DNA of 5,740 bases from the NCBI GenBank assembly GCA_021781935.1, contig JAJXVW010000035.1:1-5740 (forward strand), given 5' to 3'. Below the pieces are notes generated by a model. The model saw nothing but the letters and a program-made list of their open reading frames with translations. It made no database searches and was not told where the DNA came from. Source of the stretch: a bacterium (GTDB lineage Bacteria; Patescibacteriota; Minisyncoccia; Phycocordibacterales; Phycocordibacteraceae). Positions 1 to 5,650 of the stretch are shown in pieces (positions within the stretch are counted from its first letter, which is position 1; every line of letters begins with the position of its first letter). The translations under genes were made by a program, and so were the position numbers.

Positions 1-2
1 TC

Positions 3-569
3 GAGGGTGACCACTACACCTGCGGCATCTGCCATAACCGCACCCAGTACGTCGGAAACTGGTTCGACGAGTGGGGTATCAAGTGCCTCACCTGCCAGAA
101 GGCGGTCAACCGCGGCGAGATACCCGCATGGGTCGCGAAGCAGGAAGACGACTGGTATTCCGAGCATGACCTCGATAGCGACTTCAATCTGAAGGGCGCC
201 GAGCTCGCGCGCTGGGTCAAGGAGGGCATCATAAAATCGCGCGATGTGCTCGATGAGAACGGCAAGGTGCACGCCCGTCTCTTCCTTCTCGAAGACAACA
301 AGGATTTCCTCCCGCCCAAGAAGCTCGTGAAGTCGCAGATGACTGCTGAGGTACGAGACGGCAAGACCTGGCACTCACTGCGCCCGTGGTATCAGTTCGT
401 CGACCCGTTTGAGCACCTCAAGGGGTACAAGATCCTCGAACACATGCGCGTGGTGCCTCCGGAGGAGATGAAGGCGAGGGAAGAGGAGAAGCGTCGCAAA
501 TGGGAGGAGAAGCGGAAGAAAAGGGAAGAGAACAAAACGAAGAAGCGTAAAGTCAAGAGCAAGAAGTGA
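3..569 (+). CDS. Zinc-ribbon protein with basic C-terminal tail (5'-truncated, function unknown)
   Basis: The frame is open from the left edge and ends at TGA 567-569, giving 188 visible residues; the start lies outside the window. Near the visible N-terminus are two CxxC pairs (visible residues C7/C10 and C28/C31, bases about 21-95), spaced as in a zinc ribbon. Next comes a stretch beginning LKGAELARWVKEGIIKSRDV that reads like a helix-turn-helix of the MerR/excisionase-like kind, followed by RLFLLEDNKDFLPPKK. The last 35 or so residues are almost entirely Lys, Arg and Glu, ending KKRKVKSKK, likely a charged helix with a disordered basic end. Metal binding is well supported by the cysteines. 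Nucleic-acid binding is inferred from the ribbon, the putative HTH and the basic tail. I do not recognise a named family. A GTG at 246 is only an internal codon, because the coding signal with the cysteine pairs continues upstream of it. Confidence 0.8.
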   Translation, partial: EGDHYTCGICHNRTQYVGNWFDEWGIKCLTCQKAVNRGEIPAWVAKQEDDWYSEHDLDSDFNLKGAELARWVKEGIIKSRDVLDENGKVHARLFLLEDNKDFLPPKKLVKSQMTAEVRDGKTWHSLRPWYQFVDPFEHLKGYKILEHMRVVPPEEMKAREEEKRRKWEEKRKKREENKTKKRKVKSKK

Positions 570-822
570 GGCACTTTCGGATAAGTGTTCCTGTGTCTCA
601 TTTGTCTCGTTTTTCTTCCCGAAAGACCCCTATGCCAAGCCCTCAGCGCGAGCTGGAATAATCGGCTAGAATACCCTTGTGGTGCCTTACCTCAAAAGTT
701 CGAAACGTTAGCACACCGCCCACAGTATTTTTTATCGGTGCTATGTTGAGCCTTATTCTACGCGGCGATTACAGCACGCGTTTTAGGAAATCAAGGTAGG
801 TCTCTTCCCCTGAAGTTTTTAG

Positions 823-873
823 CACCGGCGGACCCGAGCACCGGCGCAACTGGCAAAAGGCTGCACACCGGCG
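823..873. repeat. Three direct copies of CACCGGCG upstream of the methyltransferase gene
   Basis: Exact copies of CACCGGCG lie at 823-830, 839-846 and 866-873, with start-to-start distances of 16 and 27 bases. The last one abuts the TACACT box, 20 bases before the ATG at 894. Placement just before a promoter-like element would suit a repressor or activator site, but the uneven spacing and GC-rich background mean chance is possible. Confidence 0.4.
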
Positions 874-881
874 GTACACTT
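870..881 (+). promoter_or_regulatory. Candidate -10 promoter element for the methyltransferase run
   Basis: GGCGGTACACTT contains TACACT (875-880), a 4/6 match to TATAAT, 13 bases before the ATG at 894. Transcription from it would give a leader of only a few bases. No convincing -35 box is found 16-18 bases upstream. A closely similar 12-mer (10/12 identical) lies before the gene at 5651, and GGCGGTA recurs before nrdJ, which makes it more credible than one weak box alone. Confidence 0.35.
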
Positions 882-893
882 TCGCGTACGGAT

Positions 894-1487
894 ATGGATC
901 TGCGGACCATTGATACGTATAACAAGCTCGCGTCCGAGTACGACGCGGAAACCGCAGACTTTTGGGAACGATTCCCGCGCACATTCCTAGCACGCTTTAT
1001 CGAGCGGTCGGGGCCGACGATTCTCGATGTCGGAAGCGGGCCCGGGCGCGATGGGTTGCTGCTTCAGCAATCGGGTAAGACCGTCACCTGCGTCGACGCT
1101 TCGGAGGCCATGGTCAGGCTTTCGGCACAACGCGGCCTTCGATCCGTCGTTGCGGATTTTGAGGCCCTGCCATTTGAGGACGGTCTCTTCGATGCCGTCT
1201 GGTCGTACACCGCGCTCCTGCACGTCCCAAAGCAATCGGTTGCAACCTCGCTCGGTGAGATACGCCGCGTGCTTAAACCTGCCGGCATATTCGGACTCGG
1301 CCTTATCGAAGGTGATTCGGAAGAGTACCGGGAAAGCCTCGGGGCGGACATGCCACGTTGGTTCAGCTACTATCAGAAACAGGAAATCGAGAATCTGCTC
1401 GAGCGGCAGGATTTCAAGGTCGTCTATTTCGAGTCATTCAAGCCGGGCTCTAGAAACTACCTGAATTTTATACTTCAGAAACCGTGA
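894..1487 (+). CDS. Class I SAM-dependent methyltransferase
   Basis: This 197-residue protein has the compact Rossmann-type fold of small class I methyltransferases. It begins with the helix typical of the Methyltransf_11/25-like group (TIDTYNKLASEYDAETADFW, residues 5-24). Motif I, the SAM-binding glycine loop LDVGSGPG, is at 44-51. The acidic residue that usually contacts the SAM ribose is D68 (VTCVDAS). The next strand region is ADFEALPFEDGLFDAVWS (87-104), and RRVLKPAGIFG (124-134) is the conserved post-motif segment. The substrate cannot be told from sequence; small molecules, lipids or quinone-like compounds are all possible. The ATG at 894 fits the family's normal N-terminus, but no Shine-Dalgarno precedes it. 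The stop overlaps the GTG of the next gene by four bases (GTGA), suggesting co-transcription and possibly coupled translation. Confidence 0.92.
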   Translation: MDLRTIDTYNKLASEYDAETADFWERFPRTFLARFIERSGPTILDVGSGPGRDGLLLQQSGKTVTCVDASEAMVRLSAQRGLRSVVADFEALPFEDGLFDAVWSYTALLHVPKQSVATSLGEIRRVLKPAGIFGLGLIEGDSEEYRESLGADMPRWFSYYQKQEIENLLERQDFKVVYFESFKPGSRNYLNFILQKP

Positions 1488-2149
1488 GCGTGGTGTCATA
1501 CTATCGGCATATGACGCCCGAACCGCGTGCGCCGGAACAGGATATATGCGCCGCCCCGCCGCCCTTGCCGCGCCGGGATCGCTCTCCGCTCCATCTTTTC
1601 CTGCTCCGTCTCGGGTGGGAGTTCACCAACACGATCCTGCTTATTGCAGGCCTCGTTCTCCTGTGGCTCGTCTCCGGCACCCCGATCGCGCACGCGGTCG
1701 TACGGACATTCGCCGACTGGGGATATCTTGGCGCGTTCCTCACCGGGCTCTTTTTCGCGAGCACGTTCACGGTGGCGGCTGCTATCGTCGTGCTCTTTGC
1801 GCTCGCGAGCATCCTGCCGCCGGTGCCGCTCGCGCTTGTCGCCGGATTCGGCGCGATGCTTGGCGATTATATTATTTTCACGTTCGTGCGCGATCATCTC
1901 GTCCGCGAATGGATACCGGTGTATTGCCGCGTAGCGGGAACGCCTCTCGGCCGCGTCTTCTCGTCTCCTTTCTTCGCTTGGTTTGCGCCCGTCCTGGGCG
2001 CGTTTATCATCGCGACCCCTTTGCCGGACGAAGTGGGCGTCAGTCTTCTCGGAATCGCAGGCATGCGCAGCTGGAAAATGCTCGGGATCACCTTTGTCCT
2101 GAATGCGGTCGGCATCCTCGCGATCGTCACGATTGCGCATGCAGCCTAG
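1484..2149 (+). CDS. Small polytopic membrane protein, VTT/DedA-like
   Basis: The 221-residue product has a Pro/Arg-rich cytoplasmic-type N-terminus (to about residue 45), then hydrophobic segments at roughly 48-64, 80-110, 113-135, 166-190 and 197-218. GYLGAFLTGLFFASTFTVAA, then PLALVAGFGAMLGDYIIF, then PLPDEVGVSLLGIAGMRSWKML resemble the VTT (DedA/SNARE-associated) layout: glycine-rich re-entrant-like segments, an acidic residue within the membrane region, and a late G-x-x-G-M-x-x-W/R-x-F/M motif. DedA proteins take part in lipid flipping and envelope homeostasis; that role here is inference, and the match is distant. The start is uncertain. GTG 1484 overlaps the methyltransferase stop (GTGA), while ATG 1511 gives 212 residues and removes an odd MSVVSYYRH extension; I slightly favour ATG 1511 biologically. 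Neither has a Shine-Dalgarno. TACTAT at 1499-1504 could drive an almost leaderless transcript from ATG 1511. The stop is TAG. Confidence 0.8.
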   Translation: MSVVSYYRHMTPEPRAPEQDICAAPPPLPRRDRSPLHLFLLRLGWEFTNTILLIAGLVLLWLVSGTPIAHAVVRTFADWGYLGAFLTGLFFASTFTVAAAIVVLFALASILPPVPLALVAGFGAMLGDYIIFTFVRDHLVREWIPVYCRVAGTPLGRVFSSPFFAWFAPVLGAFIIATPLPDEVGVSLLGIAGMRSWKMLGITFVLNAVGILAIVTIAHAA

Positions 2150-2152
2150 CGT

Positions 2153-2614
2153 ATGAGCACGGCGCGCTTCCTCGGGTTTCCTTTCCTTGCGTTCGTGATA
2201 CTTTGCGGGGCCTATTACTTCTTCGTACGCGTGCCGGAGTATCCGCTCGCGCGCGTAAACGGCGTGTCCTTGAGACTCCTTCTCGCAACATCTACGGCCG
2301 CGCAGGAGCGCGGCCTTGGCGAGAGGAGCGTCCTTCCGCGTCACGAAGGAATGCTCTTCGTGTTCAAGACCTCCGATCGATACGGATTCTGGATGAAAGA
2401 TATGCGATTTCCTATCGACATCATTTGGATGAATGCTCAAGGACAGGTGGTAACGATCGAGCCCTCGGTGGCGACCTCAACATTCCCTGATGTCTTTTAC
2501 CCGGCTGTTCCGGCGAGGTATGTCCTTGAGACTACCGCCGGCTTTGCGCGGGCGAATAACATCGCCACCGGAACGCCGATTCAGTTGCAAAATGTGCCGG
2601 GCGTTTCGGAGTGA
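2153..2614 (+). CDS. Membrane-anchored DUF192 family protein
   Basis: This 153-residue protein has one N-terminal hydrophobic segment (about residues 6-24, FLGFPFLAFVILCGAYYFF) followed by an extracytoplasmic DUF192 domain (about 34-147). Family hallmarks appear in order: QERGLGERSVLP (51-62), GMLFVF (66-71), FWMKDMRFPIDIIWM (79-93) and YVLETTAG (123-130). Length is normal for an anchored member. The anchor could be an uncleaved signal anchor; Cys18 does not sit in a proper lipobox (ILC), so a lipoprotein is unlikely. DUF192 has a small beta-barrel fold and no firmly established biochemical role, so none is assigned. The ATG is three bases after the preceding TAG, consistent with the same transcript. 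No Shine-Dalgarno is present. The wording of the central motif is typical of Parcubacteria proteins and is the best taxonomic hint in the window. Confidence 0.93.
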   Translation: MSTARFLGFPFLAFVILCGAYYFFVRVPEYPLARVNGVSLRLLLATSTAAQERGLGERSVLPRHEGMLFVFKTSDRYGFWMKDMRFPIDIIWMNAQGQVVTIEPSVATSTFPDVFYPAVPARYVLETTAGFARANNIATGTPIQLQNVPGVSE

Positions 2615-2641
2615 ACTATCCACATACGGATTTGTGAGACC

Positions 2642-2655
2642 GGCGGTAATATAAA
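2642..2655 (+). promoter_or_regulatory. Candidate -10 region for nrdJ in the 2615-2731 gap
   Basis: GGCGGTAATATAAA offers TAATAT (2647-2652) or TATAAA (2650-2655) as a -10 box about 75-80 bases before the nrdJ ATG. No good -35 is visible; TTGTGA at 2632-2637 is too close. ACCGGCGGTA (2639-2648) is identical to a 10-mer before the methyltransferase gene (867-876). I see no cobalamin-riboswitch B12 box and no paired NrdR boxes in this 117-base gap. Confidence 0.35.
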
Positions 2656-2731
2656 CGCACGACGCGCTTGGTCATCGGTACGCTGCACGAACCGAGTGCT
2701 CGCATTATCACCGCCCTAACCGCTTACTCGT

Positions 2732-5110
2732 ATGCCCAAGACTGTGAAAACTGCTCGCGCAAAAACGGCACCGTCGGCAAAGATCGCTCCGGTCATGATA
2801 AAACCGCTTTCGAAGGAAACCGCCCGATACCGCGCGAACGTGCCGCAAATCGAGAAGCGCGACGGGCGTCTCGTGCCGTTTGATTTCGATAAGATCGCCG
2901 CGGCCATCGCTAAGGCGATGGCCGCCTCTCAAGAGGGAAGCGAGGAAGATGCGAAATTGGTCGCCCACCAGGTGGCGGGCGAGCTCGCGCGCTTCGCGAA
3001 GAAATACAAGACCTTCCTCCCGACTGTCGAGGGTATTCAGGATTCAGTGGAGAAGTATCTCATCCTGAATGATTTCGTAAAAACCGCGAAGGCATACATC
3101 CTGTATCGCGACAAGCGCGCACAGCTCCGGAGCGTGAAGGTGGATATCCCCCCGCACGTCCAGAAGCTTGTCGAGGAGAGCGCGAAGTACTTCGTCGGCA
3201 ACCCGCTCGGCGAATTCGTATACCTGCGCTCATACGCGAAATGGATACCGGCAGAAGGCCGCCGCGAAACGTGGATCGAGACGGTCGACCGCTACATTCA
3301 TTTCATGAAGAAGAATCTCGGCAACAAGCTTTCCGAGAAGGAGTATGCCGAGCTGCGCATGGCCATCCTGAAACAGGAAGTCATGCCGTCGATGCGTCTC
3401 ATGCAGTTCGCGGGTGAAGCGGCGGAAAAGACGAACGTGTGCGCCTATAACTGTTCGTACATAGCGCCGAGCAAGCTCGAAGACTTCGCGGAGATCATGT
3501 ACATCTCCATGTGCGGCACCGGCGTCGGATTCTCGGTCGAGAGCCAGAATGTGCAAGCGCTCCCGCAGATCAAATACCAGAACGGGGAAAAGCTCAGCAC
3601 GCACGTGATCGCGGATTCGAAGGAAGGGTGGTGCGATGCGCTCACGCTCGGCCTCAAGACGTGGTACGACGGGAAGGATATCGAATTCGATTTCTCTCAG
3701 ATCCGTCCGGCCGGCGCGAGGCTCAAGACCATGGGTGGGAAAGCATCCGGACCGGAACCGCTCAGGAATCTCCTTGCGTTCGCGCGTGAGCGCATCATGG
3801 CACGCCAGGGTCGTCGTCTCCATAACATCGACGCACACGACATCATCTGCAAGATCGGCGAATGCGTCGTTGCCGGCGGCGTGCGCAGGAGCGCGATGAT
3901 CTCGCTTTCGGATCTCGACGATACGGAGATGCGCGACGCGAAGAAGGGTCAGTTCTTCCTTTCCGACCCGCACCGTTCGATCGCGAACAATTCCGCGGTA
4001 TATCTCGAGAAGCCGACGAACGAAGACTTCATGGACGAATGGATCGCTCTCATGAAGAGCCGCGCGGGAGAACGCGGTATCTTCAACCGCGGCGGACTTA
4101 TGAAGCAGCTTCCGAAGCGGCGTCTCGAGCATTGGGCGCAAACCGGGTACGTCCAGGACGGTCGCGTTATCTTGCCGGCCGGCACGAATCCGTGCGGAGA
4201 AATCATTCTGAAGAGCAAGCAGTTCTGCAACCTTACCGAGATCATTGCCCGCGCCGATGACACGAAGGAATCCCTGAAGCGCAAAGCGCGCCTCGCGACC
4301 ATTCTCGGCACCTATCAATCGACGCTCACGTATTTCCCGTATCTCTCGAAGGACTGGCAGAAGAATTGCGAAGGTGAACGCTTGCTCGGCGTTTCGGTTA
4401 CGGGGCAGTGGGATTCGAAGGCTTCACGCGACCCGGAGGTGCTTTCGGCATTGCGCGAGGAGACGCAGTCCGTGAACAGGAAGTATGCGAAGAAGTTCGG
4501 TATCAATCAGTCGACAGCGATTACGTGCGTGAAGCCCTCCGGCACCGTCTCGCAGACCCTCGATGTGGCGAGCGGCATGCACGCGCGCCACGCGCCGTAC
4601 TATATCCGCCGCGTACGCATCAGCGCGACCGACTCGCTCTTCAAGCTCATGAAGGATCAGGGCGTCCCGTTTCATCCCGAAGTGGGGCAGAGCATGGAGG
4701 ACGCGAACACGTATGTGCTCGAATTCCCCATGAAGGCGCCTGAAGGCGCGGTCTGCAAGGACGATCTCTCGGCGCTCGATCAGCTCGAGCACTGGAAGGT
4801 CGTGAAGGAGCGCTACACGGAGCACAATCCGTCGGTGACCATTTCAGTCGGGGATGCCGAATGGATCGAAGTCGCAAATTGGGTGTACGAGAACTGGGAT
4901 ATCGTGGGAGGACTCTCGTTCCTTCCGCGGTCGAACCATATCTATCGTCTCGCGCCCTACGAGACCATCTCGAAAGAACGATACGAAGAGCTCAAGAAGA
5001 ACTTCCCGAAGGTTGATTACGGGCGGCTCATGCAGTACGAGCTCAAGGATGAGACGGAACAGAAGCGTGAGCTTGCGTGCGCTGGCGGCGTCTGCGAGAT
5101 CGAGATTTGA
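2732..5110 (+). CDS. nrdJ: Adenosylcobalamin-dependent (class II) ribonucleoside-triphosphate reductase
   Basis: The enzyme reduces ribonucleotides to deoxyribonucleotides, using the Co-C bond of adenosylcobalamin to make a thiyl radical; it is cytoplasmic and needs no oxygen. The 792 residues start with a basic Ala/Pro/Lys tail (1-37), then an ATP-cone (about 38-132, IEKRDGRLVPFDFDKI onward), the usual allosteric activity domain. In the catalytic barrel, C241 (YNCSY) and C499 (FCN) match the active-site redox pair. C488 in GTNPCGEI matches the thiyl-radical cysteine, with N486 and E490 beside it; the 488/499 spacing equals that of the Lactobacillus leichmannii enzyme (408/419). CGTGVGFSVE (261-270), GGVRRSA (382-388) and KPSGTVS (601-607) are further conserved loops. 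The C-terminal shuttle pair is C783/C788 (CAGGVC). It is longer than the 739-residue L. leichmannii protein. I see no intein or frameshift. No Shine-Dalgarno precedes ATG 2732. The gene stands alone, followed by a hairpin terminator. Confidence 0.96.
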   Translation: MPKTVKTARAKTAPSAKIAPVMIKPLSKETARYRANVPQIEKRDGRLVPFDFDKIAAAIAKAMAASQEGSEEDAKLVAHQVAGELARFAKKYKTFLPTVEGIQDSVEKYLILNDFVKTAKAYILYRDKRAQLRSVKVDIPPHVQKLVEESAKYFVGNPLGEFVYLRSYAKWIPAEGRRETWIETVDRYIHFMKKNLGNKLSEKEYAELRMAILKQEVMPSMRLMQFAGEAAEKTNVCAYNCSYIAPSKLEDFAEIMYISMCGTGVGFSVESQNVQALPQIKYQNGEKLSTHVIADSKEGWCDALTLGLKTWYDGKDIEFDFSQIRPAGARLKTMGGKASGPEPLRNLLAFARERIMARQGRRLHNIDAHDIICKIGECVVAGGVRRSAMISLSDLDDTEMRDAKKGQFFLSDPHRSIANNSAVYLEKPTNEDFMDEWIALMKSRAGERGIFNRGGLMKQLPKRRLEHWAQTGYVQDGRVILPAGTNPCGEIILKSKQFCNLTEIIARADDTKESLKRKARLATILGTYQSTLTYFPYLSKDWQKNCEGERLLGVSVTGQWDSKASRDPEVLSALREETQSVNRKYAKKFGINQSTAITCVKPSGTVSQTLDVASGMHARHAPYYIRRVRISATDSLFKLMKDQGVPFHPEVGQSMEDANTYVLEFPMKAPEGAVCKDDLSALDQLEHWKVVKERYTEHNPSVTISVGDAEWIEVANWVYENWDIVGGLSFLPRSNHIYRLAPYETISKERYEELKKNFPKVDYGRLMQYELKDETEQKRELACAGGVCEIEI

Positions 5111-5123
5111 TGTCGGCAGCCCC

Positions 5124-5143
5124 TATTCCTTAGTTAAGGAATA
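5124..5143. repeat. Perfect 9-bp-arm palindrome just after nrdJ
   Basis: TATTCCTTA at 5124-5132 and its exact complement TAAGGAATA at 5135-5143 flank a GT centre, 13 bases after the nrdJ stop. It lies three bases before the stronger terminator hairpin. It has no T-tract. It could be a 3'-end stabilising stem, part of a compound terminator or a protein site. It does not resemble a promoter operator because no + strand gene starts nearby. Confidence 0.6.
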
Positions 5144-5146
5144 CAT

Positions 5147-5180
5147 TATGAAAATCCCCGCTTGCGCGGGGATTTTCATA
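5147..5180. terminator. Bidirectional intrinsic terminator shared by nrdJ and rnpB
   Basis: A 15-bp perfect inverted repeat (arms 5147-5161 and 5166-5180, loop TTGC at 5162-5165) has a GC core, CCCCGC/GCGGGG, flanked by AAAA on the left and TTTT on the right. Read on either strand it gives a GC stem followed by a short U-run. It lies 36 bases after the nrdJ stop and 4 bases beyond the mature 3' end of rnpB on the opposite strand, so one hairpin probably ends both convergent transcripts. The U-run is only four bases and sits inside the stem, so efficiency is uncertain. Confidence 0.82.
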
Positions 5181-5184
5181 TGTG

Positions 5185-5522
5185 CGGACGGTATCTGATA
5201 AGCCGGGTTCTGTCGCGAGCGTGCGCTCGCGGACGACCATTTATCTGGGATGCGGATCGCTCCGCACCTCGAGCGGCACTTCCGCACGAATGCGGACACG
5301 GCCTTGCACTCGCGTAAGGATTTAGCCGTTTCACTTCTCCGGTCGCCCGGAGAACTCATCCTCGGGGGATGTCCCTCCCTTTCGGTCGGAGACGTCTCTG
5401 CTCGCACCTCGCGCCTTGCGGCGGACAGGCGTTACCTGCTACGCGGCTCCCTCTCGCAAGGGGAGTGCCCGGACTTTCCTCCCGTCGCATGAAGCGGCGA
5501 GCGGTCGTCTGGATGCCGTCCG
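5185..5522 (-). ncRNA. rnpB: RNase P RNA, bacterial type A-like
   Basis: This is the catalytic RNA that removes 5' leaders from pre-tRNAs. On the minus strand the invariant 5' block GAGGAAAGTCCG (5481-5470) and 3' block ACAGAACCCGGCTTATC (5213-5197) are both exact. Together they form P4: AAG-U-CCGGG with CCCGG-CUU, including the universal bulged U. P1 pairs 5522-5512 with 5195-5185 (10 of 11 positions), which sets the ends and a length near 338. P2 pairs GACGACC (5509-5503) with GGTCGTC (5238-5232). P8 is CAGG-UAACG-CCUG (5438-5426), P9 is CGCC-GCAA-GGCG (5423-5412), and an 8-bp GCGA-capped stem in the P12 position is at 5354-5335. P18 with a GCGA tetraloop is at 5266-5251, and a long P19 is at 5231-5214. 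AAGGCC and AGATAAATGG also match conserved positions. The P15 region is unusually short (see findings). Short reading frames inside it are not genes. Confidence 0.97.
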
Positions 5523-5528
5523 TTTCGT

Positions 5529-5556
5529 ATTATAACACGCGGCGATACTGTGTCTA
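5529..5556 (-). promoter_or_regulatory. Sigma70-type promoter of rnpB
   Basis: On the minus strand, TAGACA (5556-5551, 5/6 to TTGACA) is followed after 16 bases by a perfect TATAAT (5534-5529). Transcription would start about 6-8 bases on, at roughly 5523-5521, which coincides with the 5' strand of P1 (5522). Little or no 5' leader would therefore be removed. This is the best promoter in the window, fitting a strongly expressed structural RNA. Confidence 0.85.
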
Positions 5557-5598
5557 TATATAGAAATCTGGGGAGAACGCGGCACGACACAGAGAAGT

Positions 5599-5610
5599 GG
5601 CGCTATACTT
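5599..5610 (+). promoter_or_regulatory. Candidate -10 element for the gene at 5651
   Basis: GGCGCTATACTT includes TATACT (5604-5609, 5/6 to TATAAT) about 42 bases before ATG 5651, without a clear -35. It is 10/12 identical to the element at 870-881. An alternative is TTGAGC (5609-5614) with TATTCA (5632-5637) at a 17-base spacing, which would give a leader of only a few bases but a poorer -10. Confidence 0.4.
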
Positions 5611-5650
5611 GAGCGTATTACCAGGCAAACGTATTCAAGAACTACCTAAC

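Larger units (their letters stand above)
570..893. other. Non-coding gap between the zinc-ribbon gene and the methyltransferase gene
   Basis: No convincing coding frame is present here. Just after the upstream stop there is a weak stem (GCACTT 571-576 with AAGTGT 583-588). There is also a longer-range inverted pair, CTTTCGG at 574-580 and CCGAAAG at 619-625, with T-rich sequence between them (TTTTT near 610-614). Either could act in termination of the upstream gene, but neither is a textbook terminator. TAGAAT at 667-672 resembles a -10 box without a good -35. The right end carries three CACCGGCG copies and a TACACT box (separate entries). Short minus-strand frames at 769-993 have no family-like features and overlap the methyltransferase start. 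Confidence 0.6.

Noticed and set aside
246..569. Separate 107-residue gene starting at GTG 246
   Set aside because: The same frame is open to the left edge and encodes two CxxC pairs, so this is the C-terminal part of a longer gene.
690..710. GTTCGAAAC resembling a tRNA T-loop
   Set aside because: No T-stem pairing around it and no acceptor or anticodon arm at the right distance on either strand.
2184..2212. DUF192 protein as a lipoprotein (Cys18)
   Set aside because: The residues before the cysteine (VIL) do not form a normal lipobox; an uncleaved anchor is more likely.
1496..2440. 314-residue open frame on the minus strand, and a 314-residue + frame at 1546-2490
   Set aside because: Both are antisense or out-of-frame to the membrane protein and DUF192 genes, and their translations are Arg/His/Glu-rich with no family motifs. 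They arise from GC-rich codon use.
2621..2636. CACATA-CGGA-TTTGTG imperfect dyad upstream of nrdJ as a possible NrdR box
   Set aside because: The centre does not match the NrdR consensus and there is no second box one helical phase away.
3230..4318. 362-residue open frame on the minus strand inside nrdJ
   Set aside because: It lies wholly opposite a gene with all class II reductase motifs. The translation is Arg/Leu/Glu-biased without recognisable domains, typical of an antisense shadow.
5123..5492. Short open frames on both strands across 5123-5492
   Set aside because: They lie within the RNase P RNA and the terminator hairpin; the RNA's conserved blocks and helices explain the sequence.
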